Shown: piece by piece, positions 11,236-20,030 of the stretch
Layout: the number at the start of each line of letters is the position of its first letter
How positions within the stretch are numbered: the stretch's first letter is position 1
From: Flavivirga abyssicola
Lineage (GTDB): Bacteria; Bacteroidota; Bacteroidia; Flavobacteriales; Flavobacteriaceae
Direction: 5' to 3'
Length of the DNA stretch: 64,000 nucleotides
NCBI RefSeq assembly: GCF_030540775.2
Contig: NZ_CP141266.1
Location: 3,769,001-3,833,000 of the forward strand
Position numbers and translations under genes: made by a program
The notes under the pieces: generated by a model
What the model was told of the DNA's origin: nothing
The model's input: the letters and a program-made list of their open reading frames with translations, nothing else
The model's database searches: none

Positions 11236-12451
11236 CGGTTTCTCGTTTGGAGTCAAGAATATTAAGCGTCTCCATACATGCTCGCATGGTTTTATAAGTG
11301 CGTTCAATATCTGCATCTAAACCTATTGAAAAGCGAATTAATCCGTCACTTAAACCCATTTCTTTTTGTTCTTCCTCTGGAATTTCAGATGATGTAGAAC
11401 TTCCTGGGGCACTAAACAGGGTTTTGTAAAATCCTAGGCTCACTGCTAAATATCCTAAGTTTTTGTCTTGCATCATTTCCATAAGTTCGTTTGCTTTATC
11501 CAAAGAGCCAACATCGATTGTTAGCATACCTCCAAAACCATATTTTTCATTCATCATACTTTTAAATAATTCATGTGATGGATGAGATTCTAATCCAGGA
11601 TAAACAGTTTTTAGACCGTCTGCTTCGAATTTTTTAGCTAAATAAGTGGCATTATGGCTATGCTGTTGCATTCTAATATGCAATGTTCTTAGGTTTTTTA
11701 ATACGGATGAAGCTCTTAAACTATCCATTGTTGAGCCCAATAGCATAGATGCACCATCATTCACATTACGTAAATCATTTATAAATTCTTGAGTACCACA
11801 AACAACACCACCAACGGTATCACTAGACCCATTAATAAATTTTGTTAGACTGTGAATCACTACATCAGCACCGAGTATTGCTGGTGAGATAGAGAGTGGA
11901 GAAAAGGTGTTATCTACGATTAATTTTAAATTATGTCTCTTGGCAATATTGGCTAATCCTTTAATATTAGCAACTTCTAAAAGTGGATTACTAACAGATT
12001 CACAATACAATACTTTTGTGTTTTTTGTAATGGCGTTTTCGACGATTTCCAAATCTGTAATATCAACAAAAGATGTGTCAATATTAAACCGTGGTATAAA
12101 ATTTTTCAAAAAAGCATACGTACCACCGTAAATAGTTCTGCTAGAAATAATGTGGTCTCCAGCATCACATAACTGTAATAGTACAGGTGTAATAGCTCCC
12201 ATACCAGATGCCGAAACATTTGCAGTTTCAGTACTTTCCATAGCTGCTAAAGCTTCCCCTAAGTATAGATTTGAAGGAGAAGAATGCCGCGAATATAAAT
12301 AGCAACCGTCTGCGTTACCTTCAAAGGTGTCAAACATGGTTTTTGCAGATAAGAATGTGTAGGTAGAGGAATCTGAAATAGAAGGGTTTACACCTCCAAA
12401 TTCACCAAAATATTGTAAGTCTTGTATACTATTTGCAGGTTTAAAAGCCAT
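11222..12451 (-). CDS. Cys/Met-metabolism PLP enzyme, probable methionine gamma-lyase type
   Basis: A 409-aa fold-type I PLP enzyme. SASGMGAITPVLLQLC and the internal-aldimine site HSLTKFINGSSD mark the cystathionine gamma-synthase / gamma-lyase superfamily. The divergent Lrp-type regulator 164 bp away suggests amino-acid-responsive control and favours a degradative methionine gamma-lyase over a biosynthetic role, but cystathionine lyase or synthase activity cannot be excluded from sequence. The gene ends inside the converging YdjM-like gene. Confidence 0.85.
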   Translation of the reverse strand: MAFKPANSIQDLQYFGEFGGVNPSISDSSTYTFLSAKTMFDTFEGNADGCYLYSRHSSPSNLYLGEALAAMESTETANVSASGMGAITPVLLQLCDAGDHIISSRTIYGGTYAFLKNFIPRFNIDTSFVDITDLEIVENAITKNTKVLYCESVSNPLLEVANIKGLANIAKRHNLKLIVDNTFSPLSISPAILGADVVIHSLTKFINGSSDTVGGVVCGTQEFINDLRNVNDGASMLLGSTMDSLRASSVLKNLRTLHIRMQQHSHNATYLAKKFEADGLKTVYPGLESHPSHELFKSMMNEKYGFGGMLTIDVGSLDKANELMEMMQDKNLGYLAVSLGFYKTLFSAPGSSTSSEIPEEEQKEMGLSDGLIRFSIGLDADIERTYKTMRACMETLNILDSKRETVKSL

Positions 12452-12615
12452 GACATTTTAGATTTAATTAATGATATAACAAAATTCAATATTAAAAGAC
12501 TATAAAACAATGAATGGTTTATTATTTAGAAAATAAAACTAAATTATTTTAATAATTTAGATAATTATATTGTTTTTTGTTTGTTTTTATATATTTTAAT
12601 GAAAAATTTTCAATT

Positions 12616-13074
12616 ATGGTATTTGATGATATTGATAGGAGGTTATTAGATTATTTACAGATAGATAGCAAACAAACAAATAAAGAGCTTTCTAATAAGC
12701 TGAATCTTTCTGTGACGGCGGTTTATGAACGTATAAAAAAACTTGAAAGGGAGGGCTATATTGATGGATATGTAGCATTAGTAAATAAAGAGCTTGTAGA
12801 TAAAGCCTTTGTAGCATTTTGTCATATCAAGCTCATACAGCACAGTCAGGACTATGTTGTAAAGTTCGAAAAAGAGGTAGCTAATATAAGTGAAGTGTTA
12901 GAATGTTATCATATTAGTGGTGATTACGACTATTTATTAAAAGTTTTAGTAAAAGACATGCAGGCTTTTCGAGAATTTATGGTTAAAAAGCTAACCACAA
13001 TCAATCATATAGGTAGTACACATAGCATGTTTGTAATAAATGAAGTAAAGCATACTACAGCAATTAATATGTAA
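12616..13074 (+). CDS. Lrp/AsnC family transcriptional regulator
   Basis: A 152-aa protein started at MVFDDIDRRLLDYLQ. The frame is open upstream, but that N-terminus is not Lrp-like. It has an N-terminal winged HTH (NKELSNKLNLSVTAVYERIKKLE) and a C-terminal RAM ligand-binding domain (VAFCHIKL, ECYHISGDYDYLLKV). It is divergent from the PLP lyase and probably regulates it. The CPBP protease gene starts 2 bp after its stop. Confidence 0.93.
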   Translation: MVFDDIDRRLLDYLQIDSKQTNKELSNKLNLSVTAVYERIKKLEREGYIDGYVALVNKELVDKAFVAFCHIKLIQHSQDYVVKFEKEVANISEVLECYHISGDYDYLLKVLVKDMQAFREFMVKKLTTINHIGSTHSMFVINEVKHTTAINM

Positions 13075-13076
13075 CT

Positions 13077-13703
13077 ATGAATACAACAATCTATAAGGGT
13101 ATTGAGTTTTTAATTATTTTTATTCTACTACCAATTAGCTTTGCTATTGACTACTCTATAAAATTAAAAATGGGTATTGGTATCATTGGTTTTATATATA
13201 TCATTTATGTTTTATTAAGAGTTGAGAAGAAACAATTTAAGATGGCTCCAAACTTGAAATGGCGTATATTTTGGAAACAAACTATTTTAAAACTAGCCGT
13301 AATTGCTATACTTACCACATTGTTTGTGTGGTTAACCGATAGTAAGTTACTTTTTAATGTATTAATAAATAAGCCGAAACTGTGGCTTTTTATATTGTTT
13401 ATTTATAGCTTTTTTTCGGTATATCCACAAGAAATAATTTATAGGACTTTTTATTTTCAACGTTACAAAGACTTATTTAAAAACGAAGTGTTGTTTATTT
13501 TTGTAAATGCTATTATATTTTCTTTAGGTCACATTTTTTTTAAAAATAGTTTAGTGATCGTACTAACATTTTTTGGTGGGGTGCTATTTGCTATAACGTA
13601 TAAAAACACACAATCTACATTATTGGTTTCCTTAGAGCATGCTATTTATGGTTGTTGGCTCTTTACGGTTGGCATGGGAGGTATGCTTGGGTTTCCGGCA
13701 TAA
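13077..13703 (+). CDS. CPBP-family intramembrane protease
   Basis: A 208-aa membrane protein with six to seven hydrophobic segments. It shows the CPBP (Rce1-like) motifs: a glutamate-bearing QEIIYRTFYFQR, NAIIFSLGHIF, and LEHAIYGCWLF. The lone E in QEIIYRT replaces the usual EE pair. Family members are glutamic intramembrane proteases, often involved in peptide maturation or immunity. It is nearly contiguous with the Lrp gene, but a functional link is not evident. Confidence 0.8.
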   Translation: MNTTIYKGIEFLIIFILLPISFAIDYSIKLKMGIGIIGFIYIIYVLLRVEKKQFKMAPNLKWRIFWKQTILKLAVIAILTTLFVWLTDSKLLFNVLINKPKLWLFILFIYSFFSVYPQEIIYRTFYFQRYKDLFKNEVLFIFVNAIIFSLGHIFFKNSLVIVLTFFGGVLFAITYKNTQSTLLVSLEHAIYGCWLFTVGMGGMLGFPA

Positions 13704-13801
13704 TTTTTTTAAGGATTTAGGAAATGAATAAAAAGACTACGTTATTAAATCTTTTTCTTATTTTTAGCCCCTTATTTAACTATTAACCAAACCAAACAAA
13801 G

Positions 13802-14335
13802 ATGAAGAAATTAAGTTACATTGTTTTAGGGCTTGTTATTGGAGCCGTATTAACGTATTATTTCTGTCCAAGAAATCCAGAGTTAGATGCTATGGAGACA
13901 AAATTGGATACTGAGGCTAAAATTGTAAAACCTAGAGGGGTTATTAAGCAAGCTTACGCTAAGGAATTAAACAAGAATTGGACTAAGTATAGAAAACCTG
14001 CAGTGGATTCTTGTGCTGCAATGGGAGGACATAAGCAAGATGACCGTTCTGTATGGTGGTCTGCTAAAGAACTTAAACATTATTTGAGATACTCAAAAAA
14101 GCAGGCAGATAGTTTAAATTATAAAATTACAGGCTACCGTGTTTATCTAGGTGTTTATGGCCAAGAAGCCGGTCCTAAAAAATGTAATTTAAGTACAATG
14201 TTCCTTGTACCTACGGGGGAAAAAAGACATGCTGAAGCTAGTATGAATCCATTTAATTTTGTTGGTAACGACTCAGACCTTCCTATTCCTCCTTTAAATA
14301 GAGGGCATGGAGGGTCAGGAGGTTATCCTGACTAA
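13802..14335 (+). CDS. Membrane-anchored periplasmic protein, unknown
   Basis: A 177-aa protein with an N-terminal uncleaved-type hydrophobic anchor (IVLGLVIGAVLTYYF). A soluble part follows with conserved-looking Trp and Cys residues (DDRSVWWSAKELKHYL, KKCNLSTMF) and a glycine-rich tail (NRGHGGSGGYPD). It is first in a three-gene set with a polytopic membrane protein and a histidine kinase, and the spacing of 5 bp suggests an operon. It may be an extracytoplasmic input component; no domain is recognised. Confidence 0.7.
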   Translation: MKKLSYIVLGLVIGAVLTYYFCPRNPELDAMETKLDTEAKIVKPRGVIKQAYAKELNKNWTKYRKPAVDSCAAMGGHKQDDRSVWWSAKELKHYLRYSKKQADSLNYKITGYRVYLGVYGQEAGPKKCNLSTMFLVPTGEKRHAEASMNPFNFVGNDSDLPIPPLNRGHGGSGGYPD

Positions 14336-14340
14336 TTTTT

Positions 14341-15063
14341 GTGGAAGAATTTATAAAACAAAATTATAGTATACTTACATATACAATTGAATCTTTAGCA
14401 GCTGTAACAGGTTTGTTATTTTATAAAAAATACAAATTTACAGTTGCTAAATATTTCATATGTTTTTTAATCTATCTAACGATTTGTGATTTCATTAGTT
14501 CTTATACTTGGTATGTACATCCTAAAAAATCTTTTGGTTTTCTTATAGGGACTATTTTTGAGAAGAATCATTGGTGGGCTACACTTTATTGGCAAATAGG
14601 AGCCATTATGTTTTTCTCTTTTTATTACCGTAAAATTTTAAAAACTAAAAGTTTTAGAGCTATTATTAGGCTTTTTGGATATTCATATTTCTTTTTTTCT
14701 ATTATCTATATTATATTAAATTGGAATACGTTTTTTTATAAGTTTTTCCCAATCTTAAGTATTTTAGGAGCTATTATTGTATTCTTATGTGCTGTTTTTT
14801 ACTTTATTGAAATATTACAAAGTGATAAAGTGCTAACTTTTTATAAATCTATAAATTTCTATATTAGTTTTGCCATATTTATATGGTGGCTAATTACAAC
14901 CCCTTTAGATTTTTATGATGCTTATTTAGCTTATGAAGTCGGAAACCCCAACCGAGACTGGAATTTTATTTTTTTGCAATGGGAAATTTTCTTATTTGCT
15001 AATATATTTATGTATTTAACTTTTACATTTGCTTTAATATGGTGCAAACCGGAGAACAATTAG
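14341..15063 (+). CDS. Seven-segment membrane protein of kinase operon
   Basis: 240 aa with about seven hydrophobic helices, rich in Trp and Phe, and no soluble domain. The start is GTG at 14341, 5 bp after the preceding stop. The 3' end overlaps the histidine kinase start by 25 bp, indicating tight translational coupling. Its position between a periplasmic anchor protein and a kinase suggests a sensor or receptor role, but there is no recognisable family motif. Confidence 0.7.
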   Translation: MEEFIKQNYSILTYTIESLAAVTGLLFYKKYKFTVAKYFICFLIYLTICDFISSYTWYVHPKKSFGFLIGTIFEKNHWWATLYWQIGAIMFFSFYYRKILKTKSFRAIIRLFGYSYFFFSIIYIILNWNTFFYKFFPILSILGAIIVFLCAVFYFIEILQSDKVLTFYKSINFYISFAIFIWWLITTPLDFYDAYLAYEVGNPNRDWNFIFLQWEIFLFANIFMYLTFTFALIWCKPENN

Positions 15064-15839
15064 CGAGCACAGCTGCAGAACGCTATTTATTGATATATAT
15101 GATTACTGTTTTAGTAGTTGTAACATTCCTAGTTGTTATCTTTTTTATTGTATTTCAAAAAAGAAAGAACAAACTGTTGTTAGATAAAATTAAACAGCAA
15201 CAGGCTTTTGAAGAAGAAATAGCACAGGCACAAACAGAAATCCAAGAACAAACGCTTAAAAATATAGGATGGGAATTGCATGATAATGTGGGACAATTAC
15301 TCTCATTTGCCAGTATGCAACTAAGTATTTTAAAAATGCAGGTAGCAGATGATGAAAAGGAGAAATTTAAAGATACGAGTGAAGCGCTTAAAAATAGTTT
15401 ATCTGAAGTACGAGCACTTTCAAAAACATTAAATAATGAAGTGGTTTTAAATATAGGCTTTGAAAAATCTATTACTAATGAATTAAATCGACTTAAAAAG
15501 ATGAAATTTGCTTCTGCTGAACTTAAGACAGTAGGTAAGAAAGTTGATTTTACAAATAGGAAACACGAAATCATTATTTTTAGAATCATACAAGAGTTTT
15601 TATCTAATTCTGTAAAATATTCTGAGGCTGAAAACTTAGCCATTACCATAGAATATAAAACACAAAGTCTAAAAATTACAGCTATCGATGATGGTAAAGG
15701 ATTTAATATGAGTGATATAGAAAAAGGGTCTGGATTAATAAATATGAAAAGTAGGGCAACCTTAATTAATGCAGTGTTTAAATTATCATCAAAAGCTAAT
15801 CAAGGCGTGAAATTAGTATTAGATTATCCAATTTCTTAA
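15039..15839 (+). CDS. NarL/LytS-class sensor histidine kinase without partner regulator
   Basis: A 266-aa protein with one N-terminal transmembrane helix (residues about 17-40), a coiled-coil, a HisKA_3 phosphoacceptor (IGWELHDNVGQLLSFA), and a HATPase domain (NSVKYSEA N-box, DDGKGF and GLINMKSRA G-boxes). It lacks its own sensing domain, so the overlapping seven-segment membrane protein may provide sensing. HisKA_3 kinases normally pair with a LuxR-type regulator; none is present in this window. Confidence 0.85.
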   Translation: MVQTGEQLASTAAERYLLIYMITVLVVVTFLVVIFFIVFQKRKNKLLLDKIKQQQAFEEEIAQAQTEIQEQTLKNIGWELHDNVGQLLSFASMQLSILKMQVADDEKEKFKDTSEALKNSLSEVRALSKTLNNEVVLNIGFEKSITNELNRLKKMKFASAELKTVGKKVDFTNRKHEIIIFRIIQEFLSNSVKYSEAENLAITIEYKTQSLKITAIDDGKGFNMSDIEKGSGLINMKSRATLINAVFKLSSKANQGVKLVLDYPIS

Positions 15840-15956
15840 TTAACTTGGGTTTAACTAAAAATCTTTGATTAATAAGCGCACAGAGGTTTCATGATATGGG
15901 TTCAACATAATAATATCACTAAATTAAATTTGCCTGTTTAAATTGGCTCGCAGTAA

Positions 15957-17336
15957 TTAAGAGAAGTATTTAAACATTTTTTTTAAAAGCTCTAATTTTC
16001 CTTTATATGGCGCGTATCTTACACCTGGATCAGACCAATTTCCTCGCTTAGAGATTGCTTTATTATGTGAAAACGTATCGAATCCTGTTTTTCCATGATA
16101 AGCACCCATACCACTAGAACCTATGCCTCCAAATGGCAATCTGTGATTTCCAAAATGGATTAATAGATCGTTTACTACACCGCCACCAAAATTAAATTTT
16201 TTGATTGTTTGCTCAACAAAAGCGCTATGGTTTGAAAACACATAAAGGGCTAATGGTTTTTCATAATTCCATATAATATTTTCTATATCCTGTGCTGTAT
16301 TATAAGTTAGAATAGGTAAAACAGGACCGAAAATTTCATCACTCATTATTTTACTATCTAAATTTGGAGTATCAATAATAGTAGGTGCTATATAGCAATT
16401 TTCTACATCCACATCCCCTCCGAAAATTACTTGAGAATCTTCCAGCATGTCTGCTATCCTTAGAGCATTTCTTTTGTTAATAATTCTTGGTAAATCGGGA
16501 GATTCTTTTGGGGCTACGCCATATCTTTTTGTTATTTCCGTTTTTAAAGCTTCAACAAAAGCATCCTTAATATTAGATTTTATAATGATGTAATCTGCAG
16601 AAATACATGTTTGTCCAGCATTTAAAAACTTTCCCCATGAGATACGTCTGGCTACTAATTTTAAATTAACGGTTTCATCAATAATACATGGCGATTTACC
16701 TCCTAATTCTAAAGTAACGGGTGTTAGGTTATTAGCTGCTGCACGAGCAACAATTTTTCCAACAGGAACACTACCGGTAAAGAATATATAATCCCATTTT
16801 TGGGTGAGTAATTCTGTAGCAATCTCAGCGTTGCCTTCAACGGAAATTGCAACTGTTTTTGGAAATACTTTTTGAATAATGTTGGTAATGAGTTGGGCGG
16901 TATGTTTAGTTAGTTCGCTAGGTTTTAAAACAACAGTATTACCTGCAGCAATCGCCATAATTAAAGGTTCTATAGCTAATAAAAAGGGATAGTTCCATGG
17001 GGCAATGATTAATACATTTCCATAAGGTTCTTTATAAATATAATCTTGAGATGGAAATGTGAGCATTGACGATTTTACTCGTTTGGGCTTTGCCCACTTC
17101 TTTAGACTCCTAATCACTAAATTCAGTTCAGAAATAACCAACCCAAATTCGCTAATAAATGTTTCGAACTCTGGTTTTTTGAAATCTTTTTTTAAAGCCT
17201 CGTAAACCGCTTGCTCATTAGATATTATTTCCTGCTTTAAGGTCTTTAAAAGTGATAATCTATAAGAGATATCCTTTGTTTTTTGTGACTTAAAAAAATC
17301 TTTTTGTTTTGAAAGTATTTCGGGTATCGTATTCAA
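15957..17336 (-). CDS. Aldehyde dehydrogenase family protein (class 3-like)
   Basis: NAD(P)-dependent oxidation of aldehydes. The 459-aa protein has the catalytic glutamate in TLELGGKSPC and the nucleophile in NAGQTCISADYI, and the nucleotide loop is FFTGSVPVGK. Its short length and C-terminal hydrophobic/basic tail (LELLKKMFKYF) resemble class 3 / fatty aldehyde dehydrogenases, suggesting membrane association and long-chain aldehydes. It lies 26 bp downstream of an RluA-type gene on the same strand. Confidence 0.92.
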   Translation of the reverse strand: MNTIPEILSKQKDFFKSQKTKDISYRLSLLKTLKQEIISNEQAVYEALKKDFKKPEFETFISEFGLVISELNLVIRSLKKWAKPKRVKSSMLTFPSQDYIYKEPYGNVLIIAPWNYPFLLAIEPLIMAIAAGNTVVLKPSELTKHTAQLITNIIQKVFPKTVAISVEGNAEIATELLTQKWDYIFFTGSVPVGKIVARAAANNLTPVTLELGGKSPCIIDETVNLKLVARRISWGKFLNAGQTCISADYIIIKSNIKDAFVEALKTEITKRYGVAPKESPDLPRIINKRNALRIADMLEDSQVIFGGDVDVENCYIAPTIIDTPNLDSKIMSDEIFGPVLPILTYNTAQDIENIIWNYEKPLALYVFSNHSAFVEQTIKKFNFGGGVVNDLLIHFGNHRLPFGGIGSSGMGAYHGKTGFDTFSHNKAISKRGNWSDPGVRYAPYKGKLELLKKMFKYFS

Positions 17337-17362
17337 AAGTGTTTTTTATAAAGATATCTAAA

Positions 17363-18064
17363 TTATGGGAAACAAGCGTCCCAAATAGCATCTTTTGGCA
17401 GTGGAGCAGAAATAGTTATAGGTTCTTTTTTTACAGGATGAACAAACTCTATATATCTTGCATGTAAATGAATACTAGCGTCTTTGTTGCTTCTATTAAA
17501 ACCATATTTTAAATCACCTTTGATGGGGCATCCAATATTGGATAATTGAGAACGTATTTGATGATGTCTGCCAGTTTCTAAATTAACTTCAAGCAAATAA
17601 TAATTATCTAATTTTTTTAATATTTTATAATGAAGAATAGCTTTTTTACTGTCTTTAACTTCTTTAGTATACGCTGTTGATTTATTGTTTTTTGGATTTT
17701 TTTTAAGCCAATTTGTTAATGTGTCTCCTGTTTTTAAAGGCTTATTTTTTACAACAGCCCAGTATGTTTTTTGTATATCTTTTGAAAGGAATAATTTATT
17801 AAGTCTGGGTAATACTTTACTTGTTTTTGCAAATATAACGAGCCCTGTAGTTGGTCTGTCTAAACGATGTACCACTCCTAAATATACATTTCCAGGTTTG
17901 TTGTATTTATCTTTAATATATTCTTTTACAACATCGCTTAATGGTTTGTCTCCAGTTTTGTCACCCTGTACAATGTCTCCTGCACGCTTGTTAACTATAA
18001 TAATATGATTGTCCTCGTAAAGAACTTGAAGGTTGTTTTTATTTGAAAAGATTTTTTTTGACAC
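17363..18064 (-). CDS. RluA-family RNA pseudouridine synthase
   Basis: A 233-aa protein with the RluA catalytic signature VVHRLDRPTTGLVIFAKT (catalytic Asp), the later GRHHQIRSQL motif and the C-terminal LHARYIEFVHPV. It has no N-terminal S4 domain, which is the short RluA/RluC-like form. It modifies uridines in rRNA or tRNA; the exact site cannot be read from the sequence. Located just downstream of panB. Confidence 0.9.
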   Translation of the reverse strand: MSKKIFSNKNNLQVLYEDNHIIIVNKRAGDIVQGDKTGDKPLSDVVKEYIKDKYNKPGNVYLGVVHRLDRPTTGLVIFAKTSKVLPRLNKLFLSKDIQKTYWAVVKNKPLKTGDTLTNWLKKNPKNNKSTAYTKEVKDSKKAILHYKILKKLDNYYLLEVNLETGRHHQIRSQLSNIGCPIKGDLKYGFNRSNKDASIHLHARYIEFVHPVKKEPITISAPLPKDAIWDACFP

Positions 18065-18223
18065 TATTTTTGTTGTTACACAGGAGTTCTCTGAGTTACA
18101 CTGAGATATTTCGCTTTAAATGATGAATTACTTTGATACGGATTACATAAGTTAACACAAATCTAGATTTATGCGAATTTTGTTTTCCCTTTTGGGGAAA
18201 TGTCCAAAGGACAATGGGGCTTA

Positions 18224-19042
18224 TTAATACTGCTCACTATCACTTGGAAAATCAAGTGTTTTAACATCGTCAACATATTGAGAGATCGCATTGGTCATAT
18301 CTTCATATAGATTCATATAGCGACGTAAGAAACGAGGGTTAAATTCGTGAGTCATTCCCAGCATATCATGTAATACCAACACCTGACCATCTACACCGTT
18401 TCCGGCACCAATACCTATAATAGGAATACTTACGCTATCTGCTACTTGCTTAGCTAGTTTAGCAGGTATTTTTTCAAGTACAATTGCAAAACATCCAATA
18501 CGTTCCAGCATTTTTGCATCTTCCATAAGCCTTTGAGCTTCTTCTTCTTCTTTGGCCCTTACTGTATAAGTTCCAAATTTATATATCGATTGAGGAGTTA
18601 AGCCTAAATGTCCCATTACAGGAATACCAGCATTTAATATACGTTTAATGGAGTCTTTTATTTCTTTACCTCCTTCTAATTTAACCGAATGCGCTCCACT
18701 TTCTTTCATAATTCTAATAGCAGATCGTAGGGCTTCTTTAGGATCACTTTGGTAGCTTCCAAAAGGTAAATCTACAACTATAAGAGCTCGGTAAATAGCA
18801 CGAATTACAGAAGACGCATGGTATATCATCTGATCTAAAGTAATTGGCAATGTGGTTTCATGTCCGGCCATCACATTACTTGCAGAATCTCCAACAAGTA
18901 TAACATCTATACCAGCACCATCAACAATTTTTGCCATGGTGTAATCGTAAGCTGTTAACATTGATATTTTCTCACCATTAGCTTTCATATCAACTAATGA
19001 TTTAACTGTAATGCGTTTATATTCTTTTTTAGCTACAGACAT
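18224..19042 (-). CDS. panB: 3-methyl-2-oxobutanoate hydroxymethyltransferase
   Basis: First committed step of pantothenate synthesis: transfers a hydroxymethyl group from methylene-tetrahydrofolate to alpha-ketoisovalerate. At 272 aa it is of family length, with [28 protein letters not shown] (metal and substrate site), VKLEGG and the conserved [11 protein letters not shown]. There is no panC nearby. The stop is preceded by a small intergenic region with palindromic remnants. Confidence 0.96.
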   Translation of the reverse strand: MSVAKKEYKRITVKSLVDMKANGEKISMLTAYDYTMAKIVDGAGIDVILVGDSASNVMAGHETTLPITLDQMIYHASSVIRAIYRALIVVDLPFGSYQSDPKEALRSAIRIMKESGAHSVKLEGGKEIKDSIKRILNAGIPVMGHLGLTPQSIYKFGTYTVRAKEEEEAQRLMEDAKMLERIGCFAIVLEKIPAKLAKQVADSVSIPIIGIGAGNGVDGQVLVLHDMLGMTHEFNPRFLRRYMNLYEDMTNAISQYVDDVKTLDFPSDSEQY

Positions 19043-19065
19043 ATTTTTTTCTGATTTTAAATAGT

Positions 19066-19225
19066 GAACTCATCTTGACTTTTTCTATTTCCTAAAAAAT
19101 GGCTAAAATTCGACCATATTTTGTTACTTTTTTTATGCTTAGCACTGCTATGCCTTGCAAAAAATGCCTCATCTGAACAAATTTGATCTCATTTTCGGTT
19201 AAAAACAAAAAGTCAAGATGAGTTC
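19066..19225. mobile_element. 160-bp MITE with 19-bp terminal inverted repeats
   Basis: GAACTCATCTTGACTTTTT at 19066-19084 and its exact complement at 19207-19225 bracket a 122-bp non-coding core. The element is flanked on both sides by AGT, a possible 3-bp target duplication. The right end, read inward, recurs at 33089-33122 with about 34 identical bases, so the element is repeated in this genome. There is no transposase, so it would need one in trans. Confidence 0.8.
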
Positions 19226-19324
19226 AGTATGTAAAAGTAATGAATTAAGTATATATGTTAAACTTTTCTTTAAGGGACATCAACATTACGGATCTTATTT
19301 TACTTTAGTTAAAATTTAAGTATT

Positions 19325-19783
19325 ATGGCACGAGCAATATTCTATTTATTCGTTTTAATTACATCTACTATATATTCCCAAAGTGATGAAAAAACTGAAG
19401 TAAAAGCTGCAGTAGATACCTTTTTTGAAGGATTCCATAAAGGGGATACAACACTTATGAAATCTGTTATTGCGGATAAAATAATTATGCAAACAGCATA
19501 CAAAAACAAAGAGGGAAAAGATATTTTAGTAACAGACGAACCTGGAAAACTTATAAATGCTATTGCAAATAGGCCAGCTGACCAGAAATGGGATGAACGT
19601 TTATTGGATTATAGCATCCAAGTTGATGGTAATATGGCTAATGCCTGGACGCCTTATGAATTTTGGTATAATGGCGCATTTAGTCATTGTGGTGTTAATT
19701 CATTTCAATTGTTTAAAGACGGTGATCAGTGGAAAATTATTTATTTGATTGATACTCGTAGAAAGTCTACTTGTGATAGGTAG
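19325..19783 (+). CDS. Secreted NTF2-like / lumazine-binding-like protein
   Basis: 152 aa with a signal peptide (ARAIFYLFVLITSTIYSQ) followed by an NTF2-fold domain (VKAAVDTFFEGFHKGDTTLMKSV, WTPYEFWYNGAFSHCGVNSFQL, WKIIYLIDTRRKS). This matches the putative lumazine-binding subgroup common in Bacteroidota. No catalytic residues are assigned. It starts about 100 bp right of the MITE. Confidence 0.8.
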   Translation: MARAIFYLFVLITSTIYSQSDEKTEVKAAVDTFFEGFHKGDTTLMKSVIADKIIMQTAYKNKEGKDILVTDEPGKLINAIANRPADQKWDERLLDYSIQVDGNMANAWTPYEFWYNGAFSHCGVNSFQLFKDGDQWKIIYLIDTRRKSTCDR

Positions 19784-20030
19784 GTTTTTTGATGTTGGGA
19801 TGTTTTTTCGCAAAGTAGCTAATGAGGAAAAGTTATATGTGTTTTTCTCACTAAGGAACAGAGTCGCAAAGTTTTTTTTGATTGATTACTTAAGGTGAAC
19901 TTAACATGATTAAATTTACTAGTAAGTTGTTTTCTGCGCAAGGGATAGGAAAGGAAAGCCCACAGAGAGGAACGAACGAGGACTTGTATTGTATAGCCCG
20001 ACCTTATTAGGGTGCGCCAAAAAAAATAAT

